NCBI RefSeq assembly: GCF_963583255.1
Contig: NC_084815.1
Span: forward strand, 7,797,724 to 7,861,723
Length of the DNA stretch: 64,000 bases
From: Pyrus communis
Taxonomy: Eukaryota > Streptophyta > Magnoliopsida > Rosales > Rosaceae
Direction: 5' to 3'
Shown: piece by piece, positions 46,581-59,144 of the stretch
How positions within the stretch are numbered: the stretch's first letter is position 1
How the letters are laid out: every line of letters begins with the position of its first letter
Position numbers and translations under genes: made by a program
Notes under the pieces: generated by a model
What the model was told of the DNA's origin: nothing
The model's database searches: none
What the model saw: only the letters and a program-made list of their open reading frames with translations

Positions 46581-49500
46581 TTAAAAGAAATTTCGTCCTT
46601 GAAATTTAAACTTACCCAAAACAAAGAAAAGTACTGGATATTTCGTACGCATTTCCTTCTCTAACTCCCATGTAGCTTCCTCTACATTGCCTTGTTGCCA
46701 TAAAACTTTAACTAATGGAATAGGTTTTGTGCGTAGCACTTGCGTTTTGTGATCTTGTATTTGAATTGGCCTATCCTCAAATGATAGTTGTTCATCCATT
46801 GTGAGTTCTCCCCAGTCGATTACATAAGACGGATCTGGTTCATACTTTCTGAGCATAGAGACATGGAACACATTATGTATGCCTGAAAGTTAAGGAGTTA
46901 GTGCCAACTTGTAAGCGACTTCGCCTATTCTTTCCAATATTTCAAATGGTCCAATAAACCGTGGTGATAATTTTCCAGACTTTCCAAACCTTTTGATCCC
47001 TTTTCTTGGTGATACCTTAAGAAATACATTATCACCAACATCAAACTTTAAAGGCTTTGTCTTTTTATCTGCATAACTTTTTTGTCGACTTTGAGCCGTT
47101 AAGAGACGTTGTCTAATGACTTTGATCTTTTTAGTAGTCTCTTGTACATAATTGGGTCCTATCAACACAGTTTCCTCTATATTTGTCCAACATAAAGGTG
47201 ATCGGCAAGGTCTTCCATATAATGCTTCATACGGTGCCATCTAAATGGTTGATTGATAACTATTGTTGTAAGCGAACTCTGCTAATGATAAATGATCTTC
47301 CCAACTTCTGCCAAAGTCTAAAATGCAAGCTCTTAACCTATCCTCCAAAATTTGAATAGTTCTTTCTGAATGCCCATCTGTTTGGGGATGGAAAGTGCTA
47401 CTGAAATTGAGTTTTGTTCTGAAAGCTTTTTGTAAACTTCCCCACAATTGAGAAGTAAATTTAGAATCTCTATCTGACACAATCGAAATAGGAATTCCAA
47501 GTAATTTTACTATCTCTTGAACATAAAGTTTCTCAAGAACTTCTGTAGAATATGTGGTTTTAACTGGTAAGAAATGTGCTGACTTGGTCAGACGATCCAC
47601 AATAACCCATATCGCGTCTAGTTGTTTTGGAGATTTTGGTAAACCTGTAATGAAATCCATAGTTACATGATCCTATTTCCACTCTGCTATGGGTAACGAT
47701 TGTAGTGGGCTTGATGGTTTCTAGTGTTCAACTTTTACTTGCTGACGAGTGAGACACTTTGCAACAAAACCCACTACATCAATTTTCATACCATTCCACC
47801 AAAACTGACATCGAAGATCTTGATACATCTTGGTTTCTCCAGGATGAATAGTGACCTTCCCGGAGAACATCATTTCTAAGATTAAAAAATTTTGGTACGT
47901 ACAATCTATTCAAATACTTCAATCCACCATCTGGATGCAATTTCCATCCTTCAATTGTCTCTCTAGTTGAAATTTTTGTTCAAATGGATTGAGATAAAGA
48001 ATCAGTTTGTTGTGCAGCAATAATCCTTCTAACTAAAGATGGGTGAGTAACTAAATTACATAAATATGCACAACCTTCTTGTATTCCCACATGCAACTCA
48101 AAATGATAAAGGCATTCTATCATCTTTGCCTTTTTGATAATACAAATTAGCCATAAATCCTTGGGGTTTTCTACTTAAGGCGTCTACTACAACATTAACC
48201 TTTCCTGGATGGTAATGTAAACCAAAGTCATAATCTTCTAAATATTCCATCCACCGTCGTTGCCTTAGATTTAACTATTTCTGTGTGAATAAGTATTTCA
48301 AACTTTTATGATCAGAATATAGTTCAAATTGTTCCCCGTACAAGTAATGTCTCCACGTCTTCAATGCATGAACAATGACTGCTAATTCCAGGTCATGTGT
48401 CGGATAATTTTTTTCATGTGGTTTTAGTTGACGAGAAGCATAAGCAACAACTCTGTTTGATTGCAGCAAAACACATCCTAGTCCACGTAATGATACATTC
48501 GTGTAAACTATGTAGCCAACTCCTATTTTAGGAATGATTAACACATGAGCAGTTGTTAATCGAACTTTTAACTCTCGAAACAATTCTTCACACTCATCAG
48601 TCCAAACAAATTTAACTCCTTTTTGTGTCAACTTGGTCATTGGAGCAGCTAATCGAGAAAAATCTTTAATAAATCTTCTATAATAACCAGCCAAACCTAG
48701 AAAACTCGTATCTTATGAACATTTTTTGGTTGATTCCAATTCAACATTGCTTCCACCTTTGAGTTGTCTACTACGATGCCTTTATTTGAAATAACATGTC
48801 CTAAAAATTTTACTTCAGTCAGCCTGAACTCACACTTACTTAACTTGGCAAACAATTTATGTTCTCTTAATGTCTGTAAAACGATTGACATGTGTTTTTC
48901 ATGCTCTTCCTTAGACTTGGAATAGATAAGAATGTCATCAATGAAGACAAAAATGAATTGGTCCAAATATGGCTGGAAAACTCGATTCATTAAGTCCATG
49001 AATGTTGCTTGAGCATTTGTTAATCCAAATGGCATGACCAAAAATTCATAATGTCCATATCGAGTTTTGAAAGCAGTCTTTGGTATATCTTTCGCCTTTA
49101 CTCTAAGTTGGCGATAACCCGAATAAAGATCAATCTTTGAAAAATATCTAGCATCTCTCAATTGATCAAATAAATCATCAATCCTAGGTAAATGATACTT
49201 ATTCTTTATCATGTTTCTATTTAGTAAACAATAATCGATACACAACATAAGGGTTAGATCACTTTTCTTTACAAATAAGGCTGGAGCACCCCAAGGTGAT
49301 GTACTAGGCCGAATAAAACCTTTCTCTTGAAGCTCTTGAAGTTGTTATTTGAGTTCTGTCAATTTTGCTGGTGCCATACAATATGGAGGTATAGAAATAG
49401 GTAATGTTCCTGGATACGTCTCAATGGAAAATTCTATTTCTCTAATAGGTGGTAATCTTGGTAAGTCTTCTAGAAATACATCAATGAAATCCCTCACCAT

Positions 49501-49980
49501 AGGAATAGATTCAATTTTTGATTCACTTATACCTTCTGCAATCATATGAGCAATTTGTCTCAAATAATTCACTTTTCTTTTATCCAAAATCAAATCAGGT
49601 TTTGAGACATCTGTATCACCATAGAAACTAAACTTTTCTCCATTTGAGGTTGTCATGGTTATCAATTTCTTTCCACAATCAATAATAGCTTCAAATCGCC
49701 TAAGCAAATCCATTCTAAATATTACATCATAATCCAACAAGTCCAACAACAACAAATTGCAATCCAATTTATGATGTAATATATCTATTGTGAATGATCT
49801 ACATACTTGATTTACTTCCACCCAATTTCCCCAAGGATATCCGATCAAAAATGGACGTTTTACAGATTCACATTTTAACTCGAGAATGGATGCAAATGAT
49901 GTAGATATAAATGAATTCGTAGTACCATGGTCTAACAATATCCTAGCTAAAGAGTTAAAGATTAGAAATGTACCTTCCAC
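46581..49980 (-). pseudogene. Tekay pol: protease, RT, RNase H, integrase, chromodomain
   Basis: Protease is 49345-49980 (ARILLDHGTTNSFIS; relatives have DSGA, so the active-site Ser is His). RT is 48697-49340 ([31 protein letters not shown]). RNase H is 48275-48694 ([15 protein letters not shown], where the first catalytic Asp is Asn; [17 protein letters not shown]). Integrase is about 46890-47800 (KCLTRQQVKVEH zinc part; MDFITGLPKS, VSDRDSKFTSQLW, DGHSERTIQILE), with the DDE triad visible. The chromodomain is 46581-46871 (VLWQQGNVEEATWELEKEM). Stops or frameshifts at 47240, 47690, 48270, 48695 and 49340 break the polyprotein, although each block is long and well preserved, so it is younger than the host Tat element. 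Confidence 0.92.
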
Positions 49981-50003
49981 TAATCTTGGATCTCGTTGTT
50001 CAG

Positions 50004-51066
50004 CTACTTGACCAATAGCATAAACTCGACTTTAAGCAAGTTGTCTGGGTCTCCTAGCACCCAGCGGTACCGTAGGTCTCCCTGGTGCAGGTTGTCCGCT
50101 TGGACATTGTCCCTGTTAATTAACAGGTCCTCTAAATTGATTAAGTGGAGGTTGGTACGGAGCACGATATGGTGGTGGTGGTGGTGCATGGAATTATGGT
50201 TGTGGAATTCTAGGTGCTTGGTTCATTTGCAACCTTGGACATTCCTTTTCATAGTGTCTTAATTGGCCACAATGAAAGTAAGATCATCCTCGAGTTTGAC
50301 CAAAGAGTGTTTGATTTTGTTGAAAGCGAGGTGGAACAAACCTTGGGCGTTTACTACTTTGCCCTACACTTAGGTTCTTATATTCCAAAGCTCTTTTAGA
50401 ACCTAAAATCCTTTGTTCTGCCATTAAAGCACGATCAACAATCTCAGCATACCTCTTCAGTTTAAAAAGTTCCACTTTTTCTTTGATCTTTGCTCTTAAT
50501 CCTTCTTCTAACTTTGTTGCTTTAGTAGTCTCATTTGGAATCATGTAAGGTGCAAAACACATTAATTCTTCAAACTTTGACACATATTATGCGACAGTCA
50601 TTTCATTCTGGCAAAGATTTGCAAACTTTCTGGTCTTCATAGCTCTCATAGTCTCAGGGAAATACTTCTCCAAAAATATAACCTCGAATGTTGTCCAAGT
50701 TGTAATTTGAAGATCAGGATCAACTAACATGGATTCCCACAAGTGATAAGCTTGTCCTTCTAGGTAAGTACAAATAATTGTTACTTTCAGATTTTTTGGA
50801 ACCCTCTAATCATTCAAATTTCTCTTGATATGGCGTAACCATTCCTCCGCTTGCATTGGGTTTGGGTCACCTTTAAATATTGATGGTCTGGTCTTGTGAA
50901 ATTCCCCTTGAGTTCTCATTATTTGATCACTTTTTGTTTCCTCATGAGGTTCATGGTTATGTTGATTTGGCTCACGAATCGATGATGCCATATCGTGAAT
51001 AGTTAATAATACTTCCATATTATTATTGTTCATACCATTATTGCCAAATCCTTCTACTTCCGCCAT
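50004..51066 (-). pseudogene. Tekay gag, broken
   Basis: ATG at 51066 opens MAEVEGFGNNGMNNNN. The capsid-like part follows (FKGDPNPMQAEEWLRHIKRN, then KFEELMCFAPYMIPNE, EEGLRAKIKEKVELFKLKRY). A single zinc knuckle (HCGQLRHYEKEC near 50260) comes last, its first Cys changed to Ser and a stop just before it. A proline/histidine-rich stretch leads on to protease. Confidence 0.85.
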
Positions 51067-51892
51067 CTCTACAACCTAAATTTGAAAAATAAATCTAAGA
51101 TAATAATATTTAAAATAAAATACCTTAGAGAATAAAGAACTTAAAGAGAAATAAAACAAGAAGTCTGTAAGTTCAATCATGAGCAAGAAAATCAATCAAA
51201 TAAGAGTAAACCACTTAAAGAAACTTGATCACATTCGTTTACAAAATATAATTTGTAGCAGTACCTTAAGAAATAATAATAAAACAACTAAAAAAAATCA
51301 TTCAAATAGATAGTATCATACGTTGAATAAAAGCTACTTTTGTTGAAATCCAATACTATGTTATATAATAAACCAATCAATAGTTACTTTCTCTTTTGAT
51401 ACTTGTAAAAAAAATGTGAAACAAGTCTGATTCACCCCTCTTTTGTTTTCTTTCCAACTGTAGTTTCAAACAACATAGAACCAAGCAAAACAAAAGAATA
51501 CAATCTCAAAAGTATAAGTCAGACTTTAGATGTATAAATTAAAATAAACACACCTATTGTACATTGCTAACCTATTGGTTATAGGCTAACATAAGTAGTG
51601 ACAACATAATTTACAAAACTTTCCCAAAAGCTTTAATAAACATGTTTCTTAAACTACAAAAGTACATTGAAACTTATGTTACGAACAGTAGCAAAAACAC
51701 ATCAACACCTATCCTTCGAAGGCTATTACTTCTCCCAAAAGCATATATAAGACTGCACACTAATTACACCAAAAATCAACCATTCATATCAGCCATTCAC
51801 TGCAAAATATTTACACTAGTCACTTCCCAAACCTGAACTTAGTCTTCATTTAAATTGAACTAGCGTTCGGGAAGTCCAACACTTTCAGAAGG

Positions 51893-52372
51893 TTAAACAA
51901 GGTTCTCTTCATCATCAAACTCAGAATGGATGTAGATAACAGGTGGATGAGTAACTGATGGTGCAGGAATAGAAACTACACTATCAGATAGGTCTTCCGG
52001 AATTTCTGGTACTCCTTGAGCTGGAACTTGAATAGGAACCTAGGCTAAGTTAACACCTGGCGGAGGCCATATATTTCCACCTAAAGCTGTCACATGGTTC
52101 ATCACATAACCATAAAGATTTTCACTGGACTCTATCTGGATACGGTATTGAGTCTTGATGTTCAGCAACTTGTTTATATGCCTAACTACTTCCCATTGCA
52201 TCTCTGGCTTGTAAAACATTCTTCTATGATTCCTTTTGTATGTATCATACACCAATACCATAAGGGCTTCATTACGAAGGCGGGTATGCTACAGGTCTTC
52301 ATTATAAGGCTTTAAACCATTGGGTCCCAGCTTAAATCCGCCCCATGCATCATTTCCATTTGCATGATGCAT
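51893..52372 (-). pseudogene. Unidentified sense ORF between the 5' LTR and gag of the Tekay element
   Basis: ATG at 52372 (MHHANGNDAWGGFKLGPNG) opens a 160-codon frame to TAA at 51893, interrupted only by two TAG codons (about codons 28 and 112). Both are one transition from CAG/TGG. It has amphipathic, charged content (YDTYKRNHRRMFYKPEMQWE, then HINKLLNIKTQYRIQIESSE), followed by a Pro/Val-rich acidic tail. I do not recognise the family. The frame holds for 480 nt while the other frames are full of stops, which suggests past coding. It lies about 80 nt inside the 5' LTR, before gag. Confidence 0.55.
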
Positions 52373-52440
52373 CTAAACATCATCATATCAAGTTAGTAAT
52401 CAAATAACAAATAAATACATACGGTTAAACAAATCCTAGA

Positions 52441-52455
52441 GCTCTGATACCAAAT
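52441..52455 (-). other. Primer-binding site of the Tekay element (tRNA-iMet)
   Basis: The minus strand reads TTTGGTATCAGAGC immediately after the 5' LTR end, complementary to the 3' end of initiator tRNA-Met. Confidence 0.85.
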
Positions 52456-55072
52456 TGTCACGCCCCAACCGAATGATTAACATAAAACTTGGTTCGGAAC
52501 GTGAATCATACCTTAATTATAAGCTTAACTAATATAATTAAGAATGTGACATGAAATAAAAGCATGTATAACTCGCTTGGAATAAAATTAACTGAACAAC
52601 ATATCATTATTGAAAGTTTCAGCCAAAATTACAACTTATGAACTACTCAGAGTTCACACAAAAGTAGTTCTTTATTCAAACAAGAGAGCAAAAGCCAACA
52701 AGCTCATCATTTTATTTCTTTACGCATAACTACACAATAGACAGCAAGCAAACATTAAGGTTTCTGGTTCTGTACCTGCAAAATTTAGTTAGGGTGAGCT
52801 TAAAAAGCTCAGTAGGGACCTATACCTTCATCACTAAAATAATATAGTATAATTAACATAGCAGAATTTAAACCATATTTAGAATGATGCGTAAGAATGC
52901 AATGCAAATGCCTTAACTATACTCGTTAATCTACATAACTAAACACCCAAACCTTGTACGTCCCATTCTGTACTTATACCATTTGATCCTGAATGTTTAA
53001 ATATATGAACTAACCCCTATCCCTAAACATCCCCGAACTCTCCTTTTGTTAGTCATCTTGCCTAAACTCTTCGTCTCCAGTCCCGAATTACCCTTAAAGA
53101 ATTTGTGCACTGTGGGCTCGCTTGAGACCTGTTACCTACTAATAGTTTGGCTCAACTACACAAAAGCTAATAGTCACTACCCTAGATTCCCAAAGTTCTT
53201 TCCGAGAATCCAACTTTACTCCCATATCATGAATCTAAATTGCATTTCAAACATTTATACTCAAATAACCTTCAGAAACAATATTCATATTCAATTAGAA
53301 TTTAATAGGTATATCAAACTTGTATGTGTACTTAAGTAAGCAATAATAAAATTAATATATATAGAAGGTTTCCCATAACCCCCTCCCCCACCTTGAATTC
53401 GATTAATTTTGTTCCTCTGAAGAACCTAATCGGAACACAAAAGTACAACCAAAAGTATAAATACAAGTAACACACATTAGTAACCAAACTAAGAGTTTAA
53501 TCACAAAATTAATATTATCTAAAGAAAATACATAAATTATGGAATCTTATAACTCAAATAATGTCACTCTAATAAAGCAAAGAAGACTAGAAAGGAATCT
53601 GGAAAAGAAATTAGGTGTGGTAAAAACAGTAGTTTGCATCTCCACAAAATCTGCAGAAAAAATAGCACTATTGAACCAAGTTTAGGCTCCTTTTCGAACA
53701 TTCAAAACTAAACCAAATCGTATAATGTTACATGTGTTTTGAAGTTTATGTTCTATACTTTAAAACAATATAAAGTTTGTGGAAAACATAGCTCTAAATT
53801 GGAAGTTATGCCAAAAAGAAAAATGGAGTCTTGAAACTGGAAACCCAGTTTTCTGCTGCTGTTTGGTAGCTCACGACCCAAGTTTAAATAAGGTTTTGAT
53901 TAGCCAAAACTCAATGGAACTGAGTGAAAACAATTGGGTTACGATCATGGGCATATGTCTTTTCAACACACTAAAAATTTTCTCCAAATGAGCACATAAA
54001 GACCTATAAATTAAGAGCAAAATAAGTCCACTCGAAACTTGAGTTTTCTTTGCGAAGAAATTAATTCTCTGCAACTTACATAATAGCACACTTCCAATTC
54101 ATATACAAAACCCAAAATACTTCCAAGTAGTCCAGAAGTCATGGGTACAACACCCAAATATGACATGACTCAATATTAATAAGAAATTGACCTTTTGAAC
54201 CAAACCCTTGATCAAGAAATTTGATCTACACACCTAATCAGAATTACCCAACTCTAATTCAAGTTCAGATTGGTTCATTGAACGGTAGAGAATCCTAAAT
54301 AAAACTAAGAACTCCAAATATATTATGGTAGTTTCAATTCAACTTAAGGAAATTAAATTCGAAAAAAAATCAAAATAATCAAGGAACAAGAAATTTACCC
54401 TTAAATCTCTAAATCCTTCCTTCACAATCACGTTCTCTAACTCTCAATTTCTCTACCCCCTTTTTTATTTCTAATGTTTTCCCACTTCTATGCATCCCCT
54501 TTTATAGTTTCTCTAATCCTACTCAATCTTATCAGAGCCATGATGAAAACCTAGCTTCCTAAGCCATCCACCTCCTGCTTATAGACCTCTGTGGCTCTTC
54601 TCAGTTCATCCTGTGCCGAACACACTCCTTGGTGAAATAGGAGATGAACAACTCTCTATAACACACTCCTTTGATCAATCAAAGGTCGACCTATCACAAG
54701 ATTTCCTAACCTCTATCCATTTTGAGTATGAAGAAAGAAGATTTTTTTTTTCTTTCTATAGTTGTGGAAGAGCCACCTCCTCCCAGCTTCTTTGTCTCCC
54801 TCGCACAGAAAGGAAGAACGTGAAAGAACTTTCTTTTCCTTTCTTTTGTGTGTGTGTGTGTGTGTGTGTATTAAATACTACTTCATTGTTATACCAAAAA
54901 CATAATAATAATCCTCATTTGTACCCTAAAACAATAATAATAACAAAAATAAGAAATAAAAAGTATAGTATTAAAAGGTACTAAACAAATTAATAAAAAT
55001 TAAGCAGACTAAAATTTTGTATAAAAACAATTATAATCACACTTCACTCTTAGTTAAACAAGGGATATTACA
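52456..55072 (-). repeat. 5' LTR of the Tekay element
   Basis: On the minus strand it runs from TGTAATATCCCTTG to GGGGCGTGACA. It is collinear with 43936-46569 and very similar to it. At the site where the partner has (TA)n it has (TG)n at 54847-54868. Confidence 0.93.
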
Positions 55073-55077
55073 CAACC

Positions 55078-57881
55078 TTTCTTCCCAAGTTATGCCAAAG
55101 TTATGTGTCTGCACTACGTTTTCGCAGAGAGTATCAACCAGCAATAGTGGACGCATTCCTCTCTCATGCGAGATAATTCCAAAACATATTGGCTCCGGGC
55201 TCCATCTTAGTGTTGGTATCATTACCATGTCCTCTTGAGCTCTCCTTAGGATTATGTACTTCCCAGGATGAGTACTCTGTGGCACATGATCTCCTTCCCC
55301 CTCAGTCTTGCTATTTGCCTTTTTCTACCTCATTTTTGCTTCTCCAATGAAGTTGATTTCTTCCCCCATGAGGTATTTTCTCAAACTTCACATTTTCAGA
55401 GGTTTCCGAGGCAGTGGGGACTTTTAATGAGTTCATGTGGGCTTTGTGCTACCTCTAAACTCTCCTGATCATAGAGGCTCCCATTTCTTTGATAGGTGTC
55501 CCATCTTTTCCTACTACATACCATTTCCGCCCAAGTCAGGCATAATCTTTCTTGGTGAATAGGGATATAATGTTCTTTGTTCTTTCCTTCATTCTAACAT
55601 CATTGTAACTTGGTTGGGGAGGCCTTACATCTACCCATTTTGGCATTTTGGCTTCTCTATCCTCCACCTTTTTGGAGGCTTCATAATTTTTTAATACCTT
55701 TGATAAGCCCTTTGGTTGAGAATCTCCCCCAACTTTTTAATACCTCTGATAAGCCCTTTGGTTGAGAATCTCCCACCAACCTTTGGAAAACATTTCTGGA
55801 AGTTTATTTCTCAACTGCCCGCATGATACTTCTGCAGACTTCTTGTTCCTCTTTCCCTTTTCTTCTAATCAATTCTTCATCTATAATAGCTCTTGATGCT
55901 GGTACTCCTAACTCACATTCGCCCTAGCACTTACTACACAACACCAGTCCTTTAACTATGGCTGCTTTGGGTTTCTCGGGCAGCTTGATAGTTCCTTGTG
56001 TTGGTTTGTCAACTTGCCTCCTTTCTGCTTTCACTTCCCAAGTGGCTTTCCCTTTCTCTTTTTCCGTCCAAGTCAAGTTGATCATGTTTATTGAGGATTT
56101 TGGGAAGAGATCTATGTCAATCATCATATTGCAATACTTCTTTTTCCAACAGCAACTTTCCTTTCACTATGAGGTCTTATATCCAATCCTTGAACTGGAC
56201 ACAGTTGGTAATACTTCTTTCCCTTTAGCTCTTTTAGCTTAGGCATCTTTTTGGTGTTGTCAGGCATGATCACTCTTGCCGCACCAACTCTTCATAGATC
56301 TCCAAGGCCTTGGTTAAATCAAAAGAATAACTTTGGTATTTAGGGGGTTTCATAAGGACAAATCCACCATCATTCATCACCATTTTCTGATCCTTGACTA
56401 GTTGGACTAACCGTTTCACTATTAAAAGTTTGAAGGGGGTAGTCATCTCTGCCGTACACATGTCCATACCTTCTCTTTCATAGACATCATTTTGTTCAGG
56501 CTCAGCTCCTTCAAACTCCACTTGGTGAATTACAGCTTTATTTTTGTAAAAATAAGAAGCCGATGAATGCTTCACTTGCTGTTCCTCAAGCAACAACCTT
56601 TCACACTTTGTGGTAACAATTACCAATTCTTGTAACTCATTGAACTGTACATCATAAAACTTTTTTCCTCAAAAGTAGCCTCAATGCCTTCTGAGCAATG
56701 GATATGAGTTGGGCACGATTGATAGGGAATTGGCACCTCATTCTTGTCCTTCTAAACCTCATCATGAAGTCTTTTGTAGACTCATGTTTATATTGTTTCC
56801 CCTCCACTAAATCATTGATAGACATCTCCAGCTTCATCCTATAGAATTGTTCATGGAAAGCCATCTTCATTTGGCCCCAGTTAGCAATAGAATTAGGGGA
56901 ATAACAGAGAATACCATTGAGATGCTAGGCCAACCAATGAGTTCCCAAACAATCTTAACTTATAATTAGGATTGTCTTCGAATGCCACGCAATGGTTGGA
57001 GAACTTGAAGATGTGATCTCTAGAGGATACACTGCCATCATCCCCACTAAAAGTGGGAAACGCGAGCATCTTGAAGTTAAGTGGAAAAGGATTATGCTCA
57101 TCAATATACTCTGGGTATAGCTTCTAGTAAGTGATCCTGAACAGTGGGCGAGCCTGAGGTTAAGCATTCTGGGCTACCATCCTTCTTAACTCAGCTAACT
57201 CATCTCTGAGCTACTGGTTAGCTGTATTGTTGTATGGGGTATATGGGGCTCATCATTTCGAGTTACGATCATTGCCTGAGAAGGTTTCCTTCTTTGGGTC
57301 GTTCTGTCTCCACTTGGCATCCCCTCCCTTACTGGCCAATGGTGGAGGCCTATAAGGAGAAGGTTTGTCTGCCTTGGTAGGCTCACTTTTTCCACTGGAT
57401 TCTCCGATTAATTGGGGCATGCCATACTTCTTTCTTTCTTACCCGCTCTGCCCCCTACTACCTAGTGAAAATAATAGGGGGTCGGACAACTTTGTTTCCA
57501 AGATCTCCTCTAATATTGGCTGACTAGCTCCAAATCCTTCTTATTTTTTCCTTTATCCCTCTTTTCCTCATGCACAAGAAATAGGGGGATAACTGGTTCT
57601 TTCTCAGGGCTCTATTCCCTCATTATTTCCCTAGCATAACCATTATTTGGAGTAGAGTACTCCAAATCTAATTTTCTTTGTTGACTCCCTGTTAAGGAAT
57701 AGAGTCTGCTTACTTCTCCTCTGGTTTCTAGAGTAATCTTCTCCATACTTTTCAGCACTTGTACCATGGTGGCTTGCAAATCTTCATTAGTCACCTTCCC
57801 TCCTGACTTCTCGGATGAAGTCGGGCTTTCTAGAATAGATGGTCCCTGCAGGGAAGGAAAATCATCTGGATGATTTATCAT
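55078..57881 (-). pseudogene. Tat element gag and gag-pol linker, broken
   Basis: The N-terminus is near 57881 (MINHPDDFPSLQGPSILESP, then ATMVQVLKSMEKITLETRGE). The retrotransposon gag block is at 56652-56870 (MAFHEQFYRMKLEMSINDLV, KDFMMRFRRTRMRCQFPI). Linker blocks are at 56270-56626 (YQSYSFDLTKALEIYEELV) and 55037-55285 (FGIISHERGMRPLLLVDTLC). The last one continues across the nested Tekay element into 43930-43800 in frame. 55686-55790 is a short tandem duplication. Frames change repeatedly. Confidence 0.75.
55687..55780. repeat. About 50-bp tandem duplication in the Tat gag region
   Basis: TTTTTAATACC(T)TTGATAAGCCC...TTGAGAATCTCCC occurs twice head to tail, with one substitution (CTTTGA versus CTCTGA) and a small indel. 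Confidence 0.85.
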
Positions 57882-58000
57882 GCTCGATCTTGGTAGACAC
57901 TAAGGTGGCCCGTATTTTGTGTTCCACCCGATGGTTTTCTCCTTCTTTCTTTTTCTTGGCGTACAAGACTATGAATATCCCACCATGCATGCCAAAACTA

Positions 58001-59139
58001 TGTTCGGGCAAAAATTTCCTTGGAGAAGGATCCTCGGACCTCAGCACAACACCCCAAGGGATTGGCACTTTGGATGTGTAGTCGAGCTCTTGCTTGTTGA
58101 TGTGCTACAAGAAGAGGAGAAAGTTAGTTATGAAATGTGCCTTTATGGGCCTTAGGTGTAGGCCTTGAGACTCACAATCAAAACTAACTAAGTGTTAGGC
58201 GTGCCACTGCTATTTAGTATAACAGATGTGGAACAAGAGTGTTTTTAGTCGATTACTTGCGCCCTAAGTTACTCAAACTTCTTGTTATCAAAGGATTATC
58301 GTGGATGGGTTAAGTCCACATTAAGTTCTTTTTCTTGCCTTGTAAACAAGGACTTTTAGTTCATAGTCTTGGATGTTCAAATGAAGGGAGTCCATGCCCC
58401 TTTAAGCCGCTTGCTTGGATCTTAATTGATTTTAATGATAACATATCCATTAAAATAACTAGATCCAGATGCAAATGGAACTCTTAAAATAGGAAAACTG
58501 ATGGAAATAACTTGAATACATACTGGAGAATGAATTAAGTAATAGATCTACAAATTTAGAAAAACAAACAAAAAACGTTGGGCAAGATTTCACCTTGTCT
58601 ATCAAGGTTGACCCTTTTGCAATCACTTCTCTTTGAATTAACAGGAGTTTATATGCTAAAAAAGGATGGATGGTAAACAAGTTTACACAAGGGAATCGAA
58701 ATTATGCCACTAAGGGAAATAGCAGAGCTTTAAACTGGGCAAGAGATAACTTGTCGTTAAAATAACTGAATCTGGCTTGAGAGCAGAGTTTGTATGTTTG
58801 TTTGTTTGATTAGTTAAGTGTCTTTATCTTTAGGGCCTCTTCCTTCTTTTATAGGCCAATTAGCCTGACTGCTGTGACTTTGCTCTTACCCGAAAGCATC
58901 TGAAGGGTAGTGAGTCATCAGCCTTTTACTTGTAATGCCACTAGAAAGTATTCTTTGGCTGGTAGTAGATTAGTCTTCATCACTTGTCTCTTCAATGGTA
59001 AGAACGTGGCTTGTATCTTGGCTAAGAAGGCTTCACTTTGCCCTTGGGCTTGGTACTGGGCTTCAGACAAGTCCCCTTTTAGTTGGCATCCTTGGACTTT
59101 CCTTCATCTAGGTCCAATGTTCAAATATTAACCCAAACA
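58001..59139 (-). repeat. 5' LTR of the Tat element
   Basis: Starts TGTTCGGGCAAAAATTTC and ends TTAACCCAAACA on the plus strand. Collinear with 36250-37418 but with many substitutions and small indels. Confidence 0.9.
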
Positions 59140-59144
59140 CCAAA

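Larger units (their letters stand above)
43936..55072 (-). mobile_element. Tekay-like chromovirus (Ty3/gypsy), complete and nested
   Basis: The LTRs are 43936-46569 and 52456-55072, with a 5-bp duplication CAACC at 43931-43935 and 55073-55077. The internal order on the minus strand is an extra ORF, gag, protease, RT, RNase H, integrase and chromodomain. The primer site TTTGGTATCAGAGC (initiator tRNA-Met) abuts the 5' LTR and the purine tract TTTTAAGGAGGGTAGA abuts the 3' LTR. LTRs over 2.6 kb plus a chromodomain fit the Tekay/Del clade. Removing it and one CAACC rejoins the host Tat reading frame. Confidence 0.93.
36250..59139 (-). mobile_element. Tat-lineage Ty3/gypsy retrotransposon (with a nested element)
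   Basis: The two LTRs are 1169 and 1139 bp in the same orientation. The internal region, read on the minus strand, is gag, protease, RT, RNase H, a second (archaeal-type) RNase H and integrase. The dual RNase H and long internal region mark the Tat/Ogre group. Next to the 5' LTR the sequence TAGTTTTGGCATGCATGGTG looks like the family primer site TTTTGGCGCC... after CpG decay. The purine tract AAAGAGGGCATTA precedes the 3' LTR. Flanks CCAAG (36245) and CCAAA (59140) are a target duplication with one change. It is 22.9 kb long, of which 11.1 kb is the nested Tekay element. Confidence 0.9.
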
